Positions 27,255 to 35,393 of a stretch of DNA of 64,000 nt are shown here, piece after piece; positions within the stretch are counted from its first letter, which is position 1; each line of letters begins with the position of its first letter. The stretch covers positions 1 to 64,000 of the forward strand of contig NZ_JANYUY010000038.1 in the NCBI RefSeq assembly GCF_025060755.1, written 5' to 3'. The position numbers and the translations under genes are program-made. The notes below the pieces were generated by a model. That model was not told where the DNA came from, did no database searches, and saw nothing but the letters and a program-made list of their open reading frames with translations. Source of the stretch: Paenibacillus doosanensis. Lineage in GTDB: Bacteria; Bacillota; Bacilli; Paenibacillales; NBRC-103111.

Positions 27255-28118
27255 ATGGCTCGTATATCCAACGAACAAGCCGGCAACCTCGTGCGGGAAA
27301 GCGGCGAAGCGGCTTTGCATCATACACGGCGTTACAGCATCGTTTCCCGAGGCGAGCGCCGCGAATATCGGATCAGCGTGGCGATGCCGGTTCAGGAGCC
27401 GCCGCCATCGGGATTTCCAGTCATTTACTTGCTGGATGCCAATGCGGTATTCGCTACGATGGTGGAGGCGGTACGAGTGCAGTCGCGCCGCCCCGAGAAG
27501 ACCGGAGTCGTACCCGCTATCGTCGTCGGCATCGGCTACCGGACCGAAGAGCCGTTCGCCCCTGAACGGTATTACGATTTCACGCTGCCCGTTCCTATTG
27601 AAGAGCTTCCGGCGAAGCCCGACGGCACTCCATGGCCGGAGCAGGGCGGAGCCGACGCTTTTCTGACTTTTATCGAAGAGGATCTGAAACCGCAAATCGC
27701 ACAAAGCTATCCTGTCGATTCCGGCAGGCAAACGATTTTCGGCCATTCGCTGGGAGGGCTTTTTGTGCTGCATACGCTGTTCACCCGCCCCGAAGCTTTT
27801 CAAACGTATATCGCAGGGAGCCCGTCCATTCATTGGAACCGGCGATGTATTCTTGAAGAGGAGCGGCAATTTCCGGAGAAGCTGGAGCAGATTCACTCCC
27901 CGGGGCAGCGCAATGTGGACGTATTGATAGCGGTCGGTGAGCTGGAGGGCCGCCATCCGAGCGGAATGAACGGGAATGCCATGGAGATGGCGCAGCGGCT
28001 TGCTTCTCTTGCGAACCGCGGCGTGCGGGCGGAGTTCAAACAGTTTGAGGACGAGGGCCATGTGTCCGTCCTGCCGGTTCTCATCAGCCGGGCTTTGCGC
28101 TTTGCGCTGCGCCCATAG
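27255..28118 (+). CDS. Alpha/beta-hydrolase esterase, BesA/IroE-like
   Basis: A 287-aa hydrolase of the esterase-D-like group that includes siderophore esterases. The nucleophile motif GHSLGG places the Ser at about residue 165; the late EDEGHVSVLP segment offers the catalytic His. No signal peptide is seen, so it acts in the cytoplasm, where such enzymes release iron from tri-ester siderophores. No siderophore genes are nearby, so the substrate remains open. The ATG follows GGAGAGGAGAG. Confidence 0.8.
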   Translation: MARISNEQAGNLVRESGEAALHHTRRYSIVSRGERREYRISVAMPVQEPPPSGFPVIYLLDANAVFATMVEAVRVQSRRPEKTGVVPAIVVGIGYRTEEPFAPERYYDFTLPVPIEELPAKPDGTPWPEQGGADAFLTFIEEDLKPQIAQSYPVDSGRQTIFGHSLGGLFVLHTLFTRPEAFQTYIAGSPSIHWNRRCILEEERQFPEKLEQIHSPGQRNVDVLIAVGELEGRHPSGMNGNAMEMAQRLASLANRGVRAEFKQFEDEGHVSVLPVLISRALRFALRP

Positions 28119-28172
28119 CCGGGGCGGCCTCCGCAGACGTTTTACGCCTGCGCGGTCTTCCCCGGCATTTTT
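28118..28172 (+). terminator. Intrinsic terminator after the esterase gene
   Basis: GCCGGGG pairs with CCCCGGC around an inner stem (CCGCAG/CTGCG-like) and is followed by ATTTTT. It overlaps the stop codon region. Confidence 0.8.
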
Positions 28173-28357
28173 GGAAGCGTGGTGAAAAAGCAAACTTCGC
28201 TAAGCGAGAGCAATCTGAAGAAGCGTAAGCGTTCGCCTTTGAAAACGGATTCTCTCCACAGAAAAACGAAAAAACAATCCAAAGAATCCGATTTCAACAG
28301 CGATTGGAGGATCAAATCGCCGCCGCAGCGGACTTTTTCATCACCCTTTTAGAAGTC
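28173..28357 (-). repeat. Interspersed palindromic repeat, copy B
   Basis: Reverse-oriented relative to copies A and C. Shared core stretches include CCTTTGAAAACGGATTC and CAACAGCGATTGGAGG, and the outer arms read GTGGTGAAAAAG and CTTTTTCATCACCC. One arm differs near 28195-28220 from copies A and C. Confidence 0.85.
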
Positions 28358-28379
28358 GGATGGAAAAAAGAGCGGTAAA

Positions 28380-28424
28380 AGGACCTTGTATCCCTGACGT
28401 AAAGCGGGAAATGAGGTTCTTTTT
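28380..28424 (+). terminator. Weak hairpin before the haem-oxygenase-fold gene
   Basis: GGACCT...CCC pairs imperfectly with GGG...AGGTTC and runs into TTTTT. It may be a terminator or leader hairpin. Confidence 0.35.
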
Positions 28425-28591
28425 GTCATTTGCCGTCGAATAGGTTATGGCCTTCGCGAAAAAAATGAATATTATGTAAAAATATTAAAATTAAGGATTG
28501 TCAAACCGATAACATACATGTAAGGTAATAAAAGGATGTATATGCGCAGCAGGACATACTGGAGAAAATAAAAAACAGGGAGAGAAAAGTG

Positions 28592-29224
28592 ATGACCCAA
28601 GTTCAGGTGCAAGTGGTAGAATCGATTTCGGCGATAATTTCCAGCGAGCTCGAGAAAGCGAAACAGACCAACCCTTTTTTTACCCGGTTTCCGGAGTCGG
28701 CCAAAGCCGAAGATTTTAAATGGTGTATGCATCTTTATCATTTGTCCAAGCATTTTGGAGAGCTGCTGAAGCTGCGCTGGGAGCGGTTCCCGAACGTAGA
28801 CCACGATGTGTTCTCGACACATTACGAGGAAGAGAAGGATCATGCCGAGATGCTGCGCAAATGGATGCTGGATTTGGGGCTGGACGATCCGGAGGAAGCT
28901 TTTCCTAATTATGAAACCGAAAATTTCATCTCCCTGCAGTATCGCGCGGTAAGCTCGATGAGCGAGAACTTGTCTTTGCTGCTGGTGAACAGCACGGCCG
29001 AAGGGTACGCCCATGCGATGTATTTGCACGCATTCGACATTTTGCAGAAGGCCGGGTTTACCAATCTGGAATATTGGGAGGTTCACTGCGAAGCCGATGA
29101 AGAGCACAGCGACGTATACCACCTGATTAAGGAAATGAACGAAAAAGAGCTTAAAGAAGCGGAGCATCTGGTTGCGTATACTTGCGAATCTTTGAATGCC
29201 ATGCTCGCTTCGTGGTTCCGATAA
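28592..29224 (+). CDS. Haem-oxygenase-like fold protein, probable diiron type
   Basis: A 210-aa all-helical protein of the TENA/PqqC/haem-oxygenase-like superfamily. Acidic/His clusters suitable for a metal pair appear in THYEEEKDHAEM (about 75-86) and EVHCEADEEHSDVY (about 162-175), as in haem-oxygenase-like diiron oxidases. No substrate can be named. Start ATG follows AGGGAGAG. It is separated by 21 bases from the next gene, with which it forms a two-gene unit. It is not obviously linked to haem or thiamin genes here. Confidence 0.7.
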   Translation: MTQVQVQVVESISAIISSELEKAKQTNPFFTRFPESAKAEDFKWCMHLYHLSKHFGELLKLRWERFPNVDHDVFSTHYEEEKDHAEMLRKWMLDLGLDDPEEAFPNYETENFISLQYRAVSSMSENLSLLLVNSTAEGYAHAMYLHAFDILQKAGFTNLEYWEVHCEADEEHSDVYHLIKEMNEKELKEAEHLVAYTCESLNAMLASWFR

Positions 29225-29245
29225 ACCGAAGGAGGGGCTGTCAAT

Positions 29246-29692
29246 ATGGCATTCGAGGATAAATTTTTATATCATGCGGATCGGGCGAACAACGTTTTGT
29301 CCTGGCAGGTGAGAGATGCGCTGACCGTAGAGGATGCGGAGAAAGCGAGCGCGCTTGTCAAGCAAAATTTGGCTGTAATGAATGAGGCCAAGCTGCTGGT
29401 AGACAACCGTTTTATGGTGAGCAAGGGGAGGCCTATCGTATTTTCTCCGGAAGTCAATATGATTTGGGAGCAGCTGCAGAGCGATATTTTGCCCAAGGTC
29501 AGCAAATGCGCGATCTTATGCAGCGGCGTCATTATGAAGATGCAGATGGATCGCATCGCCCGGGCTTCGGGGATGATCGAAGTGCTGCAGAGCTTCTGGA
29601 GCGACGACAGCGATACGATGAGAATCGACGCTTACCAATTTCTTGGAGTGACGGGAAATGAACTGATCGACCGGCATACCGTTCAAGCTTAA
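29246..29692 (+). CDS. Small protein of unknown function
   Basis: A 148-aa soluble protein, with AAGGAGGGG before its ATG. The alternating beta/alpha pattern (LSWQVRDALTVEDAEKAS..., AKLLVDNRF..., KCAILCSG...) is reminiscent of SpoIIAA/STAS-like domains, but I do not recognise the family. Two cysteines sit in the CAILCSG strand. Its tight coupling to the preceding helical metal-type protein suggests a shared pathway. Confidence 0.6.
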   Translation: MAFEDKFLYHADRANNVLSWQVRDALTVEDAEKASALVKQNLAVMNEAKLLVDNRFMVSKGRPIVFSPEVNMIWEQLQSDILPKVSKCAILCSGVIMKMQMDRIARASGMIEVLQSFWSDDSDTMRIDAYQFLGVTGNELIDRHTVQA

Positions 29693-29756
29693 AGAGGCGG
29701 ACAAGCAGAGCGCGGGGGGCGGGACGGTCCCGTATGTAAGCCTTCATCGACAATAG

Positions 29757-29798
29757 CGAGAGCACCGCATCCTTCTGGTCAAGGAAGCGGTGCTCTTG
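29757..29798 (+). terminator. Hairpin between convergent genes
   Basis: AGAGCACCGCATCCTT pairs with AGGA-GCGGTGCTCT around a short loop; the T tract after it is poor. Probably terminates the two-gene unit. Confidence 0.5.
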
Positions 29799-29840
29799 CT
29801 GCTGCCCGCCCTCGGCAGGGCCACGTCCCGCTGAGGCGGC

Positions 29841-31166
29841 TTAAGGCCGGCGGAACGAAGCGAGCGCCTGATCCGCCTTGGCTTGAGCTTTCTTCAGAGC
29901 TTCCTCCGGCGGCATGGCGCCGCTTAGAGAAGCCTCGATCGCTTCGTTCAGCGCCGCGCGGACTTTGGCGATATTATGCGTCGCCAGCTCCTTGGCCGAG
30001 TAAGCCAGCTGGTTGCGCGCCACGAGCGACTCGGGAAACTCTTTTCCGTAAGCTTGCAATGAAGGGGTATCATAGGCCGATTTTCTAACCGCTATATATC
30101 CGGTGTCGATGCTCCATTGGGCGATGCGCTCGGGTTCGGTCATCCATTGGACGAAGGTCCATGCCGCGTCCTGTTTTCTCGTGTTGACCGTTTTGAACAC
30201 GTAGAAGTTGCCTCCGCTCGTCGGCGTCGTCAGCTGCTTGTTGGTAGGCAGGAAGCCGACGCCGAGGCGGAACGGGGCTTGGTTCCGAATATAGGTCAGA
30301 CTTCCCGAAGTGTATACCAGCATTGCGGTTTTCCCGTGTATGAAGTCATCCGGCACCGACGCCCATTCGATCCGCGATTCGGGCATGACCTTGTGAGCAT
30401 GGGATAAATCGCGCCAATAGCGGAGCGCTTCGGCATTGGCCGCCGTATCCAAATATACCTGCTTCCCGTCGTCCGACATGAGCGAGCTTCCGTTTTGCAT
30501 CGCAAAAGCTTGAAAGATCCGGGTCGCCATCCCGCCTCCGGAGGACGGAATTTCAAGTCCCCACCGCTGTGAGGTCGTTAGCCCGGCTGCTGCGCGGAGC
30601 AGCTCGTCCCAATTGCGCGGAGGCGCGTCGGGGCTCAGGCCTTGCTCCGCAAAGGCGTCGCGGTTGTAATACATCAGCAGAGTGCTGCGCTGGAACGGGA
30701 TGCTGTAGGTATGACCGTCCGCCTGGGAGTCGGCCAAAAAGGCAGGGTAAAAATCGCTTACAAAAGCGTCGCCGCCGGCCTGATTAATATAATCGTCAAG
30801 CGGAACGATAGCATCCATGTCGAGCATGGTATACAGCTGAGTCGACTGCAGCACGGCCACGTCCGGCGGATTGTTCCCTTGAACGGCGGCCTGCGTTTTG
30901 ATGGCGGTATCCTGGTAATCGCCCATATAAACGGGGTTAATCCGGATGCCGGGGTGTTCCTTCATAAATTGCTCGCTCATCTCTTCGATGGTCGTTGTCA
31001 AAGGACCGCCTACGTCGACCGGATAATAGAAAGAAAGCTCGACCGTATCCGCTCCGTCGTCATGAGAGGCGCCGTCCGGCACTGCCGGAGGAAGCCAGCT
31101 TGCGCTGCCGCAGCCGGAGATTAGAGCAAGCATGATGATGAGGCATCCGATCTTATTGAGATTCAT
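29841..31166 (-). CDS. Extracellular sugar-binding lipoprotein, family 1
   Basis: A 441-aa binding protein of the UgpB/MalE-like family (SBP_bac_1). The lipoprotein signal ends in ISGC with the modified Cys at residue 19. Family features include EEMSEQFMKEHPGIRINPVYMGDY near residue 65. No permease or ATPase genes adjoin it. It lies downstream, on the same strand, of the YesM/YesN pair, so it may serve those sensors or a transporter encoded elsewhere. The roughly 350-base gap to the response-regulator gene holds repeat copy C. Confidence 0.88.
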   Translation of the reverse strand: MNLNKIGCLIIMLALISGCGSASWLPPAVPDGASHDDGADTVELSFYYPVDVGGPLTTTIEEMSEQFMKEHPGIRINPVYMGDYQDTAIKTQAAVQGNNPPDVAVLQSTQLYTMLDMDAIVPLDDYINQAGGDAFVSDFYPAFLADSQADGHTYSIPFQRSTLLMYYNRDAFAEQGLSPDAPPRNWDELLRAAAGLTTSQRWGLEIPSSGGGMATRIFQAFAMQNGSSLMSDDGKQVYLDTAANAEALRYWRDLSHAHKVMPESRIEWASVPDDFIHGKTAMLVYTSGSLTYIRNQAPFRLGVGFLPTNKQLTTPTSGGNFYVFKTVNTRKQDAAWTFVQWMTEPERIAQWSIDTGYIAVRKSAYDTPSLQAYGKEFPESLVARNQLAYSAKELATHNIAKVRAALNEAIEASLSGAMPPEEALKKAQAKADQALASFRRP

Positions 31167-31203
31167 CCGCGCTCTTCCTTCGCCGATAGTTATGGCGCGG
31201 CCT

Positions 31204-31385
31204 TTAGAAGGGTGGTGAAAAAGTCCGCTGCGGCGTCCATTTGATCCTCCAATCGCTGTTGAAAATGGATTCTTTGGATTGTTTTTTCGTTTTTCTGTGG
31301 AGAGAATCCGTTTTCAAAGGCGAACGCTTACGCTTTTCCAGATTCAAATGGCCCCTCCGCTCTTTTTTCGCCACGCATTTAGAGG
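31204..31385 (+). repeat. Interspersed palindromic repeat, copy C
   Basis: The best preserved copy. The left arm is GGGTGGTGAAAAAGTCCGC...CCATTTGATCC; the right arm is CCAGATTCAAATGG...TCCGCTCTTTTTTCGCCAC. The inner arms TTGAAAATGGATTCT and AGAATCCGTTTTCAA pair as well. The unit ends with TTTAGA-like sequence at both sides. It occupies most of the gap between the sugar-binding lipoprotein and response-regulator genes. Confidence 0.88.
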
Positions 31386-31513
31386 CCCGCGCCGAATTGC
31401 TGTTTAGTATAGATCAAACGATGGGCAAATGCAACGCAGCTTCCAGCAGCAGCCTTTCTTGACGATTCATGATCGCGGCCGGCTTGCCCTGTCGCGGCCT
31501 ATCCGGCAAGCCG

Positions 31514-32335
31514 TTATTGCGCCGCAAACTGATCCCGGTAGGCGCCCGGAGGCATGCCGGTTTGCTGCTTGAAGACGAGAGCGAAATGCTTCGGGCTCGG
31601 ATAACCCGACAAGCGGGCCACGTCGTATACTTTTAGCTGCGTATGGGTAAGCAAATATTTGGCCCGCTCCATCCGCGCTTCCGTAATAAAATCGGATAAG
31701 TTTTGTCCCGTTTCCGTCTTGAACAAGGAGCTGACATAAGCGGGATGCAGAGCGACCAGGGAGGCGAGCGCATTCAAGCTTAAATCGTCCTCCGGATGGT
31801 TGATAATATATTCCTTGATCGTACGGATCGTATATTTATCCTGCGCGGGCGAACGGTGAGCTTCGGGCTGTCCGGCCGCCCCGGACCCTGAACCGGATTC
31901 GGGACTGGAATCCGCAGGCGCAATCGGTGGCGGGGAAACGGGAGGGAGTATGCCGCGAGCGGCGTTCAGCTTATTGCGGATTTTCTCCAGCGCGGTGAGG
32001 AACGCCTTGCGGCTGACCGGTTTAAGCAAATAATCCGCGACCTCGCACCGGATGGCCTCCTGGGCGTAATGGAAATCCTGATAGCCGCTTATAATCATGA
32101 CGGGCAGATCGGCATAGCGCTTGCGCACTTCCCTGATAAAGGTCAGCCCGTCCATCTCCCGCATCCGAATGTCGGATATGATCAGGTCGGGAATGTCGCT
32201 GCCGAGCAGCTCCATCGCTTCCTTGCCGTGAGCCGCTTCCCTGGTTACGCCAAAATCCGGGCATAGCTGCTCGATCATCCGTTTGATGCCTTCCCGTATT
32301 TGCGATTCATCCTCAACCAGCCATACCTTATACAT
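31514..32335 (-). CDS. Response regulator, YesN/AraC type
   Basis: A 273-aa two-component response regulator. The receiver domain (1-120) has the phosphorylated Asp55 in LIISDIRMREMDG, acidic residues at ED (8-9) and the conserved Lys in LLKPVS. After a proline/serine-rich linker (about 130-165) comes an AraC helix-turn-helix (about 170-270). Such regulators activate carbohydrate operons in Bacillales. It overlaps the kinase gene by eight bases, which confirms a cognate pair. Confidence 0.92.
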   Translation of the reverse strand: MYKVWLVEDESQIREGIKRMIEQLCPDFGVTREAAHGKEAMELLGSDIPDLIISDIRMREMDGLTFIREVRKRYADLPVMIISGYQDFHYAQEAIRCEVADYLLKPVSRKAFLTALEKIRNKLNAARGILPPVSPPPIAPADSSPESGSGSGAAGQPEAHRSPAQDKYTIRTIKEYIINHPEDDLSLNALASLVALHPAYVSSLFKTETGQNLSDFITEARMERAKYLLTHTQLKVYDVARLSGYPSPKHFALVFKQQTGMPPGAYRDQFAAQ

Positions 32336-34157
32336 GGCTTTCCTTCCTTTCTATGACCGGCAGCGTCAGCGTGAATGAAGCTCCTTGTCCCGGACTCCCG
32401 TCGATATGCAGTCCGTATCCGGGACCGAACATGAGCGCAAGCCTTTGATGAATGCTGCGCAGCGCCATCCCTTTGAGCGAAGCTTCGTCTCCCGCCGGCT
32501 CCGTAATCAGCCGCTGCAGCCGGGCAATCTCTTCTTCCGTCAATCCTTTGCCGTCGTCGCGGACTCCGAGCAGCAGATCGTTCTCGAAGCGGTTCACCGA
32601 AATCCAGACGGTGCCCGGCCGGCCCGATTCGTCGATGCCGTGATAGATGGCGTTCTCCACGAGCGGCTGCAGCAGCATCCGCGGAATATAGAGCGGATAG
32701 AGCTCTTCCTCCGCCCATAGGACGATCTTCAGCCGTTCGCCGTAGCGCACCTGCTGGATGCTCACATACGAGCCGATCGAGCGAAGCTCCTCCTCGACCG
32801 AGACGAGCTGGTCGTAAGAGCCGATAGAATGACGCAGCAGGCCGCCGAGGGAGGACACCATATCGGAAATATCGTAATTTTCGCTGCGGATCGCCATCAT
32901 GTTGATCGACTCCAGCGTATTGTAGATGAAGTGAGGATTCATTTGGGCCAGAAGCTGGGACAACTGAGCTTCCTTCTCTCTCAACCGAACCGCATATACT
33001 TCGTTGACGAGCCGGTCGATTTCTTCCGACATCCGGTTAAACCCTTGCTCGAGCTGGCCGATCTCGTCGGCGGAGCGGACGGGGACGGTTTGGCGGAGAT
33101 CGCCGATTTCCACCAAATGCATTTTTTCCTTCAGCCGCATGATCGGCCGGATCAGCCTGTACGATATTAAGACGGCGAGTCCGCCCGCTGCCAGCAGACA
33201 GACGGCGAACGTCGTCAGGGTGACATAGCGGACACGCTCGGTCGCTTGGTGCAGGGAGGCTTCCGGAATGAAGCTGATGATTTTCAAACCGGAATAAGAG
33301 GAGCGGTTCACGATCGTCAAAAAGGACGAACGGCCGGCTTGGCTGTGCCAAACGCCGGTTTGAGCCGGCAGCTCCGTCTTCAGCAGCAGCGTCTGGTCGG
33401 GTGCAGTCAAGCCGTCGTGATTTTGTTCGTAGAACAGCTCGTTCCGGTCGTTAAGCACGACCAGATTGCCGATCTGCCCGAAGGTGTACGATTCGGCCAG
33501 TTCCTGAAATACTTTCAGCCGAAAATCGATTTTCATCATTCCGATCACTTGCCGGGAGCCGGGCTCGCGAATCAGGCGCGCAGCGGAGATGAGCGGTTCC
33601 GCATCGGGCGCTTCCTTCAAATAATCGGGCCGGTGCTGGGGAATCATGACCCAAGTGCCTGCGGCCTGCTGAACGGCGTCATACCACGACTCGCGGTCGA
33701 TGCGGATGAACGGGCGAACCAGGTAAGGGTCCATGCTGGAGAATATGTAGCCGTTGTTGGCAATCAGCTGAATGCCCCTGACTTCGGGGTGGTAAGAGGT
33801 GGAGCCGGCTATCCCGGCAAATATCCGGCTCTGTTCGTCCACCGTAGGCATCTGCCCTGTAAGTCCGGGGTTGCTGTACGATTCCAGAATCGCAGTGACA
33901 TCTTCGTTATAAAGCGGCAGCAGAGAGAGCGATTGCATCTCTTCCTTGAGCGTTTGGTCGAGACTGCGGTTAATTTGACTCACTATTTGCACGGTATAAT
34001 CGACGGTCGTCCGCTCTACCGAATTGGAGAAATCGAGATAAGTCACCGTTCCCTGCACGACGAGAGGCACGGTAATCAGCAGCAGGAAGACGATGACGAT
34101 TTTGCTGCGCAGCGACATTCGCGCAATCGTCTTTTTCCATTCGAATCGTTGGTCCAT
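32328..34157 (-). CDS. Sensor histidine kinase, YesM type
   Basis: A 609-aa membrane kinase. There are transmembrane segments near residues 18-40 and about 300-325, with an extracellular sensing domain between them. A HAMP linker follows (about 325-380), then the His_kinase domain with phospho-acceptor in MNPHFIYNTL (about 406) and a C-terminal ATPase with DDGKGL. This is the YesM/LytS-like class that partners YesN regulators and senses extracellular sugars or a binding protein. It is the first gene of the minus-strand unit. Confidence 0.92.
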   Translation of the reverse strand: MDQRFEWKKTIARMSLRSKIVIVFLLLITVPLVVQGTVTYLDFSNSVERTTVDYTVQIVSQINRSLDQTLKEEMQSLSLLPLYNEDVTAILESYSNPGLTGQMPTVDEQSRIFAGIAGSTSYHPEVRGIQLIANNGYIFSSMDPYLVRPFIRIDRESWYDAVQQAAGTWVMIPQHRPDYLKEAPDAEPLISAARLIREPGSRQVIGMMKIDFRLKVFQELAESYTFGQIGNLVVLNDRNELFYEQNHDGLTAPDQTLLLKTELPAQTGVWHSQAGRSSFLTIVNRSSYSGLKIISFIPEASLHQATERVRYVTLTTFAVCLLAAGGLAVLISYRLIRPIMRLKEKMHLVEIGDLRQTVPVRSADEIGQLEQGFNRMSEEIDRLVNEVYAVRLREKEAQLSQLLAQMNPHFIYNTLESINMMAIRSENYDISDMVSSLGGLLRHSIGSYDQLVSVEEELRSIGSYVSIQQVRYGERLKIVLWAEEELYPLYIPRMLLQPLVENAIYHGIDESGRPGTVWISVNRFENDLLLGVRDDGKGLTEEEIARLQRLITEPAGDEASLKGMALRSIHQRLALMFGPGYGLHIDGSPGQGASFTLTLPVIERKESHV

Positions 34158-34271
34158 GATTAAGTACCTTGTACACTTTCCGTTAAAATGAGGCAGGGCG
34201 GCGCTTGCGGCATGATGGGCCGTACGGCGGGCACCGAAGGCCGCCTGCTTGACCTATTTTACCACATCGCT

Positions 34272-34325
34272 TCAAAAGGGTGGTGGAAAAAGAGCGGAGG
34301 GGCCATTTGAATCCGGGGAAGCGCC
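34272..34325 (-). repeat. Interspersed repeat, single arm (copy D)
   Basis: AAGGGTGGTGGAAAAAGAG...GGAGGGGCCATTTGAATC matches the reverse complement of the right arm of copies A and C. The rest of the element is missing or too diverged to see. Confidence 0.7.
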
Positions 34326-34464
34326 AGCGATCGGAAGACGTTCCCGTATGCGCAAGCCGTCGGTTTCGCCGCATTTTTCAATAAACAACATTTCTTAAGC
34401 AGCCTGAAGGAAACGAAACATGCTATACTAGGAATGAAGCGTTTACAGGAAGGAGCGATATGCA

Positions 34465-35295
34465 ATGAAGCTTTATCGAAGCGACGCTGCGCTGCAGCAG
34501 GAAATGAAGGAGACGAGCCTTCCTCCGGGAACGGCGGCTTTATGGGCTCTCGGACAGGCCGGTTTTTTAATTCAAATCGAGGATAAAAGGTTGGTTATAG
34601 ACCCTTACTTGAGCAATAAAACGGCGGGAGGGCCGTGGGTTAGGCAGTTTCCGGCACCGGTAACTCCCGAGCAGCTGCCGGAGCTTGAAGCGGTGCTGTG
34701 TACGCATCAGCATGACGATCATATGGACGCCTCGACGTTAGCGAAGCTGTATCCGAGACAGACGACTCAGTTCATCATTCCGCGCGCGCATGCCGGTCTT
34801 ATGGCTTCGTGGGGGCTGGGGCCCGAGCGGATTATCGGGATGAATCATATGGAAAGCGCGACGGTGAACGGGGTGGAGCTCCGGGCAATCGCCGCGATGC
34901 ACGACCGCTTCGAGCAGGACGATCAGGGCAATCATCGATACCTCGGCTATGTGATCCGCTGCGGCGGTCTGACGATATACCATTCCGGGGATACGATAGG
35001 ATTTCCCGAGCTGGCGGAATGGCTGAAGGACGAGCGGATCGACATCGCGCTGATCCCGATCAACGGTAGAGATTATGCGCGAACCGCTCAAGGGATCGTC
35101 GGCAATTGCAATTACAGAGAGGCGGCCGATTTGGCGGCGGCGATCGGAGCGGATATGGTCATTCCGATGCATTTCGGCATGTTCGCGCATAATGACGAGA
35201 ACCCGGCCTATTTCGTCGATTATTTGTATACGCGTTATCGGGCGCAAAAATTCCATATGATGACGGCCGGAGAGCGGTTTATTTATATGAAGTAA
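34465..35295 (+). CDS. Metallo-beta-lactamase-fold hydrolase, UlaG-like
   Basis: A 276-aa hydrolase with the metal-binding motif THQHDDHMD near residue 75, further ligands in YHSGDT near 173, and MHFG near 235. The overall pattern fits the UlaG (L-ascorbate-6-phosphate lactonase) branch, but no ascorbate genes adjoin, so the substrate is open. The ATG follows AGGAGCG. The neighbouring oxidoreductase begins about 100 bases later on the same strand and may be co-expressed. Confidence 0.85.
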   Translation: MKLYRSDAALQQEMKETSLPPGTAALWALGQAGFLIQIEDKRLVIDPYLSNKTAGGPWVRQFPAPVTPEQLPELEAVLCTHQHDDHMDASTLAKLYPRQTTQFIIPRAHAGLMASWGLGPERIIGMNHMESATVNGVELRAIAAMHDRFEQDDQGNHRYLGYVIRCGGLTIYHSGDTIGFPELAEWLKDERIDIALIPINGRDYARTAQGIVGNCNYREAADLAAAIGADMVIPMHFGMFAHNDENPAYFVDYLYTRYRAQKFHMMTAGERFIYMK

Positions 35296-35393
35296 GGATG
35301 AACGGCCGCCGGTCATTGAAGCGGCTCATGAGGCTCCGGCCGGACAGCAGAAAGTACTCGAATCGGAAATCTTGTAAAGCGAGGGAAGAACAC

